Shown one piece after another: positions 1 through 7,846 of a stretch of DNA of 38,866 nucleotides. This DNA comes from Aequorivita sp. (GTDB taxonomy: Bacteria > Bacteroidota > Bacteroidia > Flavobacteriales > Flavobacteriaceae). The notes beneath the pieces are model-generated. The model ran no database searches. It had not been told where the DNA came from and saw nothing but the letters and a program-made list of their open reading frames with translations. The stretch covers positions 1-38,866 of the forward strand of contig PAZL01000068.1 in the NCBI GenBank assembly GCA_002715485.1, in the 5' to 3' direction. The first letter of the stretch is position 1. Each line of letters opens with the position of its first letter. The translations under genes and the position numbers were made by a program.

Positions 1-138
1 CCCAGATTTAGAAAATTAGGGGATTAAAAAACAATGAAACATATTGAAAAGACTAGCGTTTAAAGCTTTCTTTACAATTTTGAAGAAGGAAAAAACTACC
101 AACCCCATATTTATAAATTTAGGGTGTAAAAGCTTTTT
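1..138. other. Intergenic left edge, no gene seen
   Basis: This AT-rich stretch lies downstream of the TPR/AraC regulator, which is read leftwards and stops at 139. I find no coding frame that looks real and no clear terminator hairpin. A gene to the left of the window may end before it. Confidence 0.5.
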
Positions 139-1860
139 TTAGGCTATGTTCTTAATTTCCTTAATGTAGAACGAAGGGTTTAATCCCGTATCTTTTTTGA
201 AGTATTTGGTGAAGGAATCTGCAGATTTATATCCCACTTCCTCGGCAATGGATTGTATGGAATACGACCTAAAAATAACATCGTTTTTAAGCCGGACAAT
301 TGTATAGTTTATACGAAGATCGTTAATATAGGTATTAAAATTTTTCCCGTAATGACTGTTTATTACTTTTGAGAGGTACGAAGTATTGGTGTTTATTTTC
401 TTGGCAACGTTGTAGGAGTTGCATTCCTGTTTAAGATAATATTCTTGTTTTTCAAGCTTTTTGAGACCTTCCAAAATTTGCTGTTTTGTTTCTTCGGGAA
501 CCTCAGTACTGTTTTTTTCTTCTAAAACTTCATCTTTTGTATCAATAATGGGAAGTGCGCTTTCAGAGGAACGATTCATTTTTGAAAGTAAGGCCTCAAA
601 CTTAAGCTCGTTTTCTTTTTTCTTTTTGTAAAAACGCAAGAGAAAAAACAATAATATTAATATAATAACTGAAGCGCCTAGAAGAATAAAATTAAGGTAG
701 GTCTGTTTTTGGTTTTTTTCCTCCTTGAGCAGCTTTAGTTCGTTTTGGAATTTTTTAATTTCCTGGGCCTTTGTGGAAGCTTTAAGATCATTTTTAATTT
801 TATCGAATTCAGAGGTGGAATTTATGTATTTCTCAAAATAATAATTTGCTTTTTGAAAATCTCCAGTTTCCTTGTAACTATCCGCAAGCAATTTATAAAA
901 ATCGTCCATATAACCTTCTTCGGAGGGCTTTACTTCATATGTGTCCAATGCTTTTTGTAAAATTTGTTTGGCTTCTTCAAAATTACCTTGTGCGTGCTCT
1001 ACTTTTCCAAAGTCATAATTCATTCGCAAATCCATTAATGGAGCGTTTGGATCGCAAAGTTTGGATGCTATTTTAAATTTTTTCTTAGCTTCTGGGTATT
1101 TTTTTTCATAGAAATCAATTTCTGCATTTGTTTCATACAGAATTCGTTGGTTGCAGCTATCGGTAGGGGTTACTAATTTAGCTATTAAGGTTGCGTAATG
1201 CTTGGCCGAATCTGCTTGTTTTAGTTTGAGAAAAGAACCGGAAAGTTGTGAATAGCTTGTTGCGAGCACAGTATTTTTTACAGTGCTCGTATATACAGAA
1301 TCTAGCGGTTTGTTTTTATAAATTGCAATCGTTTTTTTTCGGATATCAATAGCTTTTTGGGTATCTCCCGACATTTGAAGGAGGTATGAAATAAATTGCA
1401 ATACACTTTCCCTATATACTTCGCTATCAATTTCTTCAGCTTTTAAAAGTGCCTTATCTAAAAGCTCAAGGGCTTGGCTTGCGTTTGAGCGACCCATTTG
1501 TATTTGTGCCCCCAGCATATAGGAAGCCACTATTTCTTCATCTAATTTGTTTTCTTTTGCAAAACGAAGTGCTTTTTCAAACTGTTCTTGAGCCCTGTCA
1601 AACTCTCGATGCCTTTCATAACAAACGCCAAGCGCATGGAGGCCTTGCCCTTCTTTTTTCTTATTCTTTTCGCGCTTTGCTTTAACTATAAACGCATTCG
1701 ATGCAGCTACTGCTTTTGAAAGATCACTAAAAATATAGGTATTTATAGAATCAGTTATAGCCTCAAAAGAAAGTTGGGAAAGCACTTCTTTTTCTTGTCC
1801 AATACCAAAAGAAAAATGCAAGAAGAAGCTGTAAAGAAGTATTTTTTTGTGAAACCCCAT
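139..1860 (-). CDS. Membrane-anchored TPR protein with C-terminal AraC-type DNA-binding domain
   Basis: This looks like a one-protein signalling regulator of the kind common in Flavobacteria. The chosen ATG start gives 573 residues. A longer frame exists only from a TTG at 1902 and would hide the hydrophobic, signal-like N-terminus. In the chosen numbering, a signal peptide covers about residues 1-22 and tetratricopeptide-like helical repeats fill about 70-350. A basic coiled-coil stretch precedes one transmembrane segment at about 388-409. An AraC/HTH_18 domain ends the protein (about 476-571), with the two helix-turn-helix units around NTSYLSKVIN and SIQSIAEEVGYKSADSFTKYF. The TPR part should be periplasmic and the HTH cytoplasmic, so TPR interactions may be relayed across the membrane to DNA. 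That is inferred from architecture; the target genes are unknown. The gap to the radical SAM gene upstream is 51 nt and holds a promoter-like element. Confidence 0.85.
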   Translation of the reverse strand: MGFHKKILLYSFFLHFSFGIGQEKEVLSQLSFEAITDSINTYIFSDLSKAVAASNAFIVKAKREKNKKKEGQGLHALGVCYERHREFDRAQEQFEKALRFAKENKLDEEIVASYMLGAQIQMGRSNASQALELLDKALLKAEEIDSEVYRESVLQFISYLLQMSGDTQKAIDIRKKTIAIYKNKPLDSVYTSTVKNTVLATSYSQLSGSFLKLKQADSAKHYATLIAKLVTPTDSCNQRILYETNAEIDFYEKKYPEAKKKFKIASKLCDPNAPLMDLRMNYDFGKVEHAQGNFEEAKQILQKALDTYEVKPSEEGYMDDFYKLLADSYKETGDFQKANYYFEKYINSTSEFDKIKNDLKASTKAQEIKKFQNELKLLKEEKNQKQTYLNFILLGASVIILILLFFLLRFYKKKKENELKFEALLSKMNRSSESALPIIDTKDEVLEEKNSTEVPEETKQQILEGLKKLEKQEYYLKQECNSYNVAKKINTNTSYLSKVINSHYGKNFNTYINDLRINYTIVRLKNDVIFRSYSIQSIAEEVGYKSADSFTKYFKKDTGLNPSFYIKEIKNIA

Positions 1861-1899
1861 AATTTTAATTAGTCGAATTTTGCCCAATAAAGGCAGCGC

Positions 1900-1907
1900 C
1901 AAAGTTA
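1900..1907 (-). promoter_or_regulatory. Candidate -7 promoter element for the TPR/AraC regulator
   Basis: Read on the minus strand this is TAACTTTG, a full match to the Bacteroidota -7 consensus TAnnTTTG. It lies about 40 nt before the chosen ATG at 1860. No convincing -33 TTG is visible at the usual spacing, so this is a moderate call. Confidence 0.4.
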
Positions 1908-1911
1908 CTAA

Positions 1912-2982
1912 TTAAAACAAACGCATCTGCGGATTTTTAAGTTGTAGAAAATGGGAAACATCTAACGGTTCCACGATTCTTTCATTTAAATATCGTTTTT
2001 TGGCAAGTGCCATGGTGTTTTTTACTTGTTCGCTAATAGTGCCATCGCCTTTCATCCGTCGTCCCCAATTGCTGTCGTTAAGATTTCCACCATGACATTC
2101 GGCTATTTGGTTTAAAATCCGTTCCGCCTTGTCTGGAATGGTTTTGTGGGCCCAATCTTTGAAAATTTCAGCAATTTGTCCGTTCAATCTCACAATGGTA
2201 TAACCCACATCATGCGCGCCGAGTTCTGCCACTTTTTTTACCAAAGGAAGTATTTCGTGGCTGTTTAATGAAGGAATAATCGGCGCCATCATTACTCGAA
2301 CCGGAATGCCATTTTCTGAAAGTGTTTCCACAGTTTTTAGTCGTTGTTTTATACTTGCAGTTCGCGGTTCAAGCAATCTGCGCGTATCTTCAGAAAGAGA
2401 GGTTATAGAAATATTTGCTGAAATAATATTCAGTTTCGCCATTTCCTTTAAAATGTCGAGGTCACGGAGAATCAATGAATTTTTGGTTATTATACCCGTT
2501 GGATGTTTCCATTTCAACATAACTTCAAGACATTTTCGAGTAATTTCCAGTTTGCGTTCAAGCGGTTGGTAACAATCCGTATTTCCTGAAAAAACAATAG
2601 TGTCGCCCTGCCAATTTTTTGAAGTTATCTTTTCTTCCAACAATTTCGGCGCATTTTTTTTGAAAAGAATATTTCGCTCAAAATCCAAGCCCGCGCCATA
2701 GCCCCAATATTCGTGACTGTTTCGTGCGTAGCAATATACGCAACCGTGTTCGCAACCTTGGTATGGATTTGCCGAAAAACCCATCCCCACATCTGGGCTT
2801 TCCACTTTATTTACAAATGTTTTTGGAAAAACTTCAATGTAATTGGTTTTGTTTTTGTCTGCTTCCTCGCCTTCCGCTTCGCAGAAATTTAGAAACTCGT
2901 CCAATACTTCGTGACTATTCTCGAAGAAACGATTATGTACATTTTTCTGAGCGCCACGGCCTTTTAAAAAATCTGCAGACAT
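1912..2982 (-). CDS. PA0069 family radical SAM protein
   Basis: This 356-residue protein has the radical SAM iron-sulfur motif CxxxCxxC at Cys77, Cys81 and Cys84, within CEHGCVYCYAR. The N-terminal KGRGAQKNVHNRF stretch and the following aromatic NSHEYWGYGAGLDFE segment fit the PA0069/Rv2578c family, which is related to spore photoproduct lyase but has no established substrate. The [4Fe-4S] cluster should bind S-adenosylmethionine and produce a 5'-deoxyadenosyl radical. The gene starts with ATG and is separated from the S15 peptidase gene by 75 nt containing a promoter-like element and two phased palindromes, so it is probably its own transcription unit. Confidence 0.9.
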   Translation of the reverse strand: MSADFLKGRGAQKNVHNRFFENSHEVLDEFLNFCEAEGEEADKNKTNYIEVFPKTFVNKVESPDVGMGFSANPYQGCEHGCVYCYARNSHEYWGYGAGLDFERNILFKKNAPKLLEEKITSKNWQGDTIVFSGNTDCYQPLERKLEITRKCLEVMLKWKHPTGIITKNSLILRDLDILKEMAKLNIISANISITSLSEDTRRLLEPRTASIKQRLKTVETLSENGIPVRVMMAPIIPSLNSHEILPLVKKVAELGAHDVGYTIVRLNGQIAEIFKDWAHKTIPDKAERILNQIAECHGGNLNDSNWGRRMKGDGTISEQVKNTMALAKKRYLNERIVEPLDVSHFLQLKNPQMRLF

Positions 2983-3008
2983 AAAAAACTTTGAAGATTG
3001 GGTTGCTT

Positions 3009-3016
3009 CAAAGTTA
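3009..3016 (-). promoter_or_regulatory. Candidate -7 element of the radical SAM gene
   Basis: On the minus strand this reads TAACTTTG, a full TAnnTTTG match, 27 nt before the radical SAM start codon. The region where the -33 box would fall (about 3036-3038) lies inside the nearer of two operator-like repeats. Confidence 0.45.
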
Positions 3017-3024
3017 ATTATTAT

Positions 3025-3059
3025 TTGGAAATATTCCTTTTATAATTGGAAATATTCCT
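3025..3059. repeat. Two 14-bp palindromic direct repeats phased at 21 bp
   Basis: The sequence TTGGAAATATTCCT occurs at 3025-3038 and again at 3046-3059. Each copy holds the near-palindrome GGAAATATTCC. The spacing is exactly 21 bp, two helical turns. The second copy runs into the stop codon of the S15 peptidase gene (3058-3060). The position upstream of the radical SAM promoter suggests tandem operator sites, but a local duplication without function is possible. Confidence 0.6.
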
Positions 3060-4878
3060 AATCACTTGCTGCATTTTTAAATTTTTCTTTTCCGCCAACC
3101 ACTGGAATTTCAATAGTTGTTTCATCAAGATCAACAGTAAGTTCAGTTCCCGGTTCTGGCAAAAGGGTGAATTGATTATCGCTTGAAAAAATCATTAACC
3201 CAATCTGCTGTCCAGCTGGAATTACTTGATCGTCGGGGATTAAATCAAAGGACATTTCATAAAACTTCCCGGGCTTTAATGGCTCACTTTCAGAAATGGA
3301 TTTATAATTCTGGGGGTCTGCCCAACCGCGTGTAATAATATTGTCGGTTATTTTGGCATTCTTATTTTTATTCCAAGGTAAGGAAACCATCCATACGGAA
3401 AGATTTGCAGCGGGTTTGCTACTTGCCAATTTAATGTTCAATTTTGTAAGACCAGACAGATGCAAATCTTCTTTTAAAATAGAAGTTACAAAAAGCAATC
3501 TGTGATTTGAGCTTTCACTTTTCGCAAGGTCATCCCCAGAAAAATTATAATTATCAATTAAGGTTTGTGTGCCTTGTTTTTTGCTTTTTTCGAGTGTTAA
3601 CATCCCTTCGTTTTTTGAAGTTGCTTTTAAGTGAAGCGTAACTTTTTGAGCATCTGGATTTGGGTAGTCTGCGTATGGTGTAGGGTTGTCGTTTTTATCG
3701 TTTTCGCGAACAATCCACGCTTTAGGGCCTTTTTCAATACCGTTATCAATTCCGAAGAGATATTTCGTAAACCATTTATTCATCATAGATAGTGGTGGCG
3801 GCCCGCCGTGCCCGTATTGGTGATAATAGATTTTTACGGGAAGTCCCATTTCCTCTGCCTTTTTATAAATTCTATAGCTGTGCTCGGGCATTACGTTCCA
3901 ATCATTAAAACCGTGCGACATAAAAAGCGCGGCTTTCATCGGTTTCATATCATTCAAATAATCCCGGCCAGCCCAAAATTCATTATAATCACCCGTTTTT
4001 CGGTCTATTCCATTTTTAATTTCGGTATCGCGATAGATTTTATTGTTATGGGCCCTTTTTGATTCGTCGCCACTATTGATGAAATCGTAAAGTACGTCAA
4101 CATCTTCTCCTAAATACCCACCTGGCGAACGTACCAATCCGTTGCTCCTGTAATAGTGATAATAGGAAGTGTTTGGCGCAATGGGAATAATAGCTTCTAA
4201 GCCTTCCACACCCGTAGTTGCAGCTGCCAGTGGAATGGTTCCGTTATACGAAGTTCCTGTCATTCCAACTTTTCCGGTGGTCCAATATGCTTTTACCTCT
4301 TCAGTCCCGTCGGGAGTGGTATATCCTTTTGCGCGACCATTCAACCAATCGATAACGGCTTTTGGAGCCAGCGATTCATTATCGCCGCCAACGGTCGGGG
4401 AACCTTGCGAAAGTCCTGTTCCGGGAGAGGAGGAATGCACAACAATATAACCGCGCGGCACCCAAGTTTTAATTTGTGAATTTGAAATAATGGGGCGTTC
4501 CCCAAGTCTTTTTACATAGGGATGTACAATTTCTTTTTCATCAGCTCCTATTTCGTGTTTAACATCGTGAAACGCACCTTCAACTTCTGGGGCAACCCCT
4601 GCAAAGTACGGGCTGGATTCATAAACAACAGGAAGTTTCAAGCCATCCTCAGTTTGTTTGGGTCTAGTAACGTCAACGTGCATGCGGTCTGGTTTGCCGT
4701 CTCCATCGGTATCAAAAGTAGTTTCCACCCACAAATCTGTTCTAATCCAGTCATTTTGGTTTTCAAAAGCGGGAACAATTTGTGCCTCGCCATCTTTAAA
4801 CCATGGTTCTGCTTTTTCTTGGGCAATCACAGAAAATGTGAAGGCTAATGCGAAGCTTAAAAGAATAAATTTTTTCAT
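3058..4878 (-). CDS. Secreted Xaa-Pro dipeptidyl-peptidase, family S15
   Basis: This 606-residue exported serine peptidase should remove N-terminal Xaa-Pro dipeptides from proline-rich peptides. A signal peptide covers about residues 1-20 (MKKFILLSFALAFTFSVIAQ). The alpha/beta-hydrolase nucleophile motif GTSYNG places the catalytic serine at Ser210. Asp326 (in HGFNDWNV) and His357 (in HQYGHGG) fit the rest of the triad. The C-terminal third (about 400-590) is beta-rich and matches the S15 C-terminal domain. A calcium-loop-like DTDGDGKPD lies at 56-64. The ATG start is 17 nt downstream of the enoyl-CoA hydratase stop, so the two may be co-transcribed although their functions look unrelated. 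Confidence 0.9.
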   Translation of the reverse strand: MKKFILLSFALAFTFSVIAQEKAEPWFKDGEAQIVPAFENQNDWIRTDLWVETTFDTDGDGKPDRMHVDVTRPKQTEDGLKLPVVYESSPYFAGVAPEVEGAFHDVKHEIGADEKEIVHPYVKRLGERPIISNSQIKTWVPRGYIVVHSSSPGTGLSQGSPTVGGDNESLAPKAVIDWLNGRAKGYTTPDGTEEVKAYWTTGKVGMTGTSYNGTIPLAAATTGVEGLEAIIPIAPNTSYYHYYRSNGLVRSPGGYLGEDVDVLYDFINSGDESKRAHNNKIYRDTEIKNGIDRKTGDYNEFWAGRDYLNDMKPMKAALFMSHGFNDWNVMPEHSYRIYKKAEEMGLPVKIYYHQYGHGGPPPLSMMNKWFTKYLFGIDNGIEKGPKAWIVRENDKNDNPTPYADYPNPDAQKVTLHLKATSKNEGMLTLEKSKKQGTQTLIDNYNFSGDDLAKSESSNHRLLFVTSILKEDLHLSGLTKLNIKLASSKPAANLSVWMVSLPWNKNKNAKITDNIITRGWADPQNYKSISESEPLKPGKFYEMSFDLIPDDQVIPAGQQIGLMIFSSDNQFTLLPEPGTELTVDLDETTIEIPVVGGKEKFKNAASD

Positions 4879-4894
4879 ACTATTATTGAATTAA

Positions 4895-5677
4895 TTATTT
4901 CCCAGGAAAATCAGCTTTTCTCTTTTCAAGAAACGCTTGGGTACCTTCTTTAAAATCCTCAGTACCAAAGCAGTTGCCGAACTCTTCAATTTCCACTTCA
5001 AAACCGTTTTCACCATCCTCATAATTGGCATTTATGGCACGAATGGCCGAAGCGATGGCCACAGAAGAATTTTTCATAATTTTTCCTGAAATTTTGTTAG
5101 TGAATTCAATCAATTCCTCAAGAGTAGTTACGTGGTTTACAAGACCGTATTGAAGCGCTTGGTTGGCATCAATCATTCCGGCGGTCATGATCATTTCCAT
5201 GGCACGACCTTTACCAACAAGTTGTGGTAAACGCTGCGTGCCTCCGTAACCTGGAATTACTCCCAATGAAACTTCGGGCAATCCCATTTTTGCGTTGTCG
5301 GAAGCAATTCTGAAATGTGCTGCCATTGCCAGCTCGAGTCCGCCGCCAAGTGCAAAACCATTTACCGCAGCAATTACAGGTTTGGAAAAATTGGCCACAA
5401 AATCAAAAAGGAGTTCCTGCCCTTTTGCGGCCAAATTCCCCCCTTCTTCCACCGAAAAATCTGCGAACTCGCTAATATCAGCGCCAGCTACAAAGGCCTT
5501 TTCTCCAGCCCCGGTAATTATTACAACCTTGGTTTTGGAGTCTTCTTCGGCCTGCTCTAAAGCATCGTGTAATTCCTGTATCGTTTCGCGGTTCAGTGCA
5601 TTAAGTTTTGAGGGACGGTTAATGGTAATGGTTGTAATGCCGTTTGCGGTTTCGGAAATTATGTTTTGAAATTTCAT
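4895..5677 (-). CDS. Enoyl-CoA hydratase/isomerase family protein
   Basis: This 260-residue crotonase-fold protein should hydrate trans-2-enoyl-CoA in fatty-acid or amino-acid breakdown. The oxyanion-hole region AGADI is near residues 64-68 and the GGGLELA motif near 111-117. The two glutamates expected for hydratase chemistry are present at Glu115 and Glu135 (GLPEVSLGVIPGYGGTQRL), which favours a true hydratase over other crotonases. Length is typical. Substrate range cannot be fixed; short-chain (crotonyl-CoA) is the usual assignment for this form. It starts 44 nt after the sensor kinase stop and has a promoter-like element in that gap. Confidence 0.9.
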   Translation of the reverse strand: MKFQNIISETANGITTITINRPSKLNALNRETIQELHDALEQAEEDSKTKVVIITGAGEKAFVAGADISEFADFSVEEGGNLAAKGQELLFDFVANFSKPVIAAVNGFALGGGLELAMAAHFRIASDNAKMGLPEVSLGVIPGYGGTQRLPQLVGKGRAMEMIMTAGMIDANQALQYGLVNHVTTLEELIEFTNKISGKIMKNSSVAIASAIRAINANYEDGENGFEVEIEEFGNCFGTEDFKEGTQAFLEKRKADFPGK

Positions 5678-5704
5678 AGGATTTTTAAATTTTTAGGCGA
5701 AATA

Positions 5705-5712
5705 CAAAGCTA
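5705..5712 (-). promoter_or_regulatory. Candidate -7 element of the enoyl-CoA hydratase gene
   Basis: The minus strand reads TAGCTTTG, a full TAnnTTTG match, 27 nt before the ATG at 5677 and just past the kinase stop codon. No clear -33 TTG is visible. Confidence 0.4.
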
Positions 5713-5721
5713 CTAAAAACC

Positions 5722-7179
5722 TTAAAGCATTGCGGGAAACGAAACTTTAAAAGTGGTTTTTTCTTCAGAAGAATATAGTGTTATAGTTCCGCCGTAAGTT
5801 TCTACAATATTTTTAACCATTCCGAGACCAAGCCCCATGCCACTGGTTTTGGTAGTAAACTGGGGTTCAAAGATTATGGTCTTGTTTTCTTCGGGAACGC
5901 CTATTCCATTGTCAGAAACCAATATATTTACAAATGTATTTTCAAGCTGTACAATTACGTCAATCCGCGGTTCAGCAGGATTTTTTTGGGCTATGGATTG
6001 AATACTGTTTTTTACTAAATTGGTAACTACGCGAATAAGTTGTGTTCTGTCAAAACGTGCGCGCACTTCCTCTTCTTCCGAAAAGAAATAGATATAATCC
6101 TCATTAAAAATATCCAACGCCAGCTTGCTTATTTTTACCACATTCAGGGTTTCGTCTTGCTGCGCGGGCATTTTTGCATAAGTAGAAAATGCTGAAGAAA
6201 TGGAGCTCAAAGTATCAATTTGTTGCAGCAAAGTGTTGGTATATTCCGCCATTTTCTTGTCTATATCGGGATCGTTGCAGTCAAACTTCCTTTGAAAACT
6301 TTGTACGGTTAGTCTCATTGGCGTAAGAGGATTTTTAATCTCGTGAGCAACTTGTTTTGCCATTTCGCGCCAAGCGGTTTCACGCTCACTGGCTGCCAAT
6401 TGGGCGGCACTGTTCTCCAACTCATCAATCATTCCGTTGTACGAATTCACAAGTAGGGAAATTTCCTGAGGTGTGTCACTGATATGAATTTTTTTGTTTC
6501 GCGTATCAAATCGGGTTTCGGAAAGCTTTTCACTTATTTCCTTTAGGGAACGGGTGATGTATTTTGAAAGAAAATAAGAAATGGCAATAGCTGCCCCCAA
6601 CATAAAAAAGTAGGCTATCCCCAATCGATAGAGATATTCAGTAAGCTCTTTGGTTATAAAACCATCGTCTTCAATATAAGGCAAATTAAGAATCGCTAAA
6701 GGTTTAAAGTAGCTGTCAGTGATATAGGTGTACGATGATTGGTATTTTTGTCCGCCTTCTTCAAATTCCTTTATGTAACTTTTAGTAGGTGAATTTTGAA
6801 GCATTTCCAGCGCATATTCTGGCATTTTTGGGGAAACGGTATCCTTAAAAAAAGAAGGTTTTGAAGATTTTAAAAGGTTTCCTTCCAAATCATACAGAAA
6901 AATCTCGAGGCTGTGAATGTCTTTTATTTCATAGATTTTATCCTTAAATATCAGTGGAATTTGAGCGGTTTCAACAGGATAAGTGGTGGTTTTTAAAATG
7001 TAATTGATGTTTTCGCGAATGGCGGCTTCCTTGCGTAAAAGACGATCGCGATGGTAATCCTGAGCCTCTTCCTTATACTGAAATACCGTAACAATGGCGA
7101 TAAGTACCGAAGCTCCCAAAACCAACAGGAACATAGAAAGAAAGATACGGGTGCGAAGCGATTTTTTGTAAAAGTACAT
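5722..7179 (-). CDS. NtrY-like sensor histidine kinase
   Basis: This is a membrane histidine kinase of 485 residues. Transmembrane segments lie at about 12-34 and 186-205 and bracket a periplasmic sensor region of about 150 residues. A HAMP linker follows (about 205-258). The phospho-acceptor is His279 in an AHEIKNPLTPMRL motif preceded by AWREMAKQV, a form typical of the NtrY branch. The ATPase domain has an N box (NLVKNSIQS, about 387-395), the G1 box DNGIGVP starting at Asp423, and the G2 box GMGLGLGMVKN. No response regulator lies beside it, so it is an orphan here and its signal and partner are unknown. It stands 88 nt from hemJ. Confidence 0.9.
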   Translation of the reverse strand: MYFYKKSLRTRIFLSMFLLVLGASVLIAIVTVFQYKEEAQDYHRDRLLRKEAAIRENINYILKTTTYPVETAQIPLIFKDKIYEIKDIHSLEIFLYDLEGNLLKSSKPSFFKDTVSPKMPEYALEMLQNSPTKSYIKEFEEGGQKYQSSYTYITDSYFKPLAILNLPYIEDDGFITKELTEYLYRLGIAYFFMLGAAIAISYFLSKYITRSLKEISEKLSETRFDTRNKKIHISDTPQEISLLVNSYNGMIDELENSAAQLAASERETAWREMAKQVAHEIKNPLTPMRLTVQSFQRKFDCNDPDIDKKMAEYTNTLLQQIDTLSSISSAFSTYAKMPAQQDETLNVVKISKLALDIFNEDYIYFFSEEEEVRARFDRTQLIRVVTNLVKNSIQSIAQKNPAEPRIDVIVQLENTFVNILVSDNGIGVPEENKTIIFEPQFTTKTSGMGLGLGMVKNIVETYGGTITLYSSEEKTTFKVSFPAML

Positions 7180-7267
7180 TCACTTTAGTTTGAGAAATGA
7201 AAGATAGCAATAATCGAACCTAAACAGAAAATTACAAATAACAAATCCCAAATTCCAAAAGCCGAAG

Positions 7268-7807
7268 CTATTTCTCCCGAATGCGTTTATAAATTTTATA
7301 ACCCATCATCAATAAAATAGCAAAGATTATGATGCCAACGGTTCCATAAATCCAGTTGACGGCACTTTTCAGAATAACTAAAAACACTACGGCAAACAGA
7401 ATAATAGTGGGCGCTTCGTTAAAAAGGCGCATATAGTTTGAGGAATGTTTTACCACCCCGTTTTGCAACTGTTTATAAATTTTGTGACACTTAAGGTGGT
7501 AGATCAGCAAGAGGATTACAAATGCTAATTTCACTTGCATCCAGGCATCTGCTAAGAAAAAGGTGCGCATTAACAGCAACCAGATTCCAAAAAAAACAGC
7601 CAATATCATACTAGGCCAGGTAATGATGGTCCACAGGCGCGAGGCCATAATTTTTAACTGCTTGCCCAGGATTTCCTTTTCAGGTGAAGGTTTTTGTGAA
7701 GCTTCGATTTGGTACACAAACAAACGGACAATGTAAAAAAGCCCCGCAAACCAAGTGATTATAAATATTAGGTGAAGGGATTTTATGTATGGATAGTATT
7801 GTTCCAT
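7268..7807 (-). CDS. hemJ: HemJ-type protoporphyrinogen IX oxidase
   Basis: This small hydrophobic protein fits the HemJ family (formerly UPF0093), which oxidises protoporphyrinogen IX to protoporphyrin IX in the inner membrane. With the ATG at 7807 it has 179 residues; a TTG one codon earlier is less likely. It has four or five membrane spans. The N-terminal family signature is visible: His12 (chosen numbering), followed by WFAGLFY and RLFVY, with a second conserved region WPSMILAVFFGIWLL and a later VKLAFVILLLIYH. It sits in a minus-strand run with a MATE exporter and hemH, which supports a role in the last steps of haem synthesis. No HemG or HemY is present in the window, so HemJ is the likely enzyme for this step. 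Confidence 0.85.
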   Translation of the reverse strand: MEQYYPYIKSLHLIFIITWFAGLFYIVRLFVYQIEASQKPSPEKEILGKQLKIMASRLWTIITWPSMILAVFFGIWLLLMRTFFLADAWMQVKLAFVILLLIYHLKCHKIYKQLQNGVVKHSSNYMRLFNEAPTIILFAVVFLVILKSAVNWIYGTVGIIIFAILLMMGYKIYKRIREK

Positions 7808-7846
7808 CAATTCATTTAATTTTTTATAAAACTATGGTTTTAAAAT

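Noticed and set aside
1861-1902. Longer start for the TPR/AraC regulator
   Set aside because: The upstream start codon is TTG and the extension lies before a good signal peptide.
7196-7260. AT-rich sequence between hemJ and the kinase as a regulatory RNA
   Set aside because: No stable hairpin or conserved motif is visible. It looks like simple AT-rich spacer.
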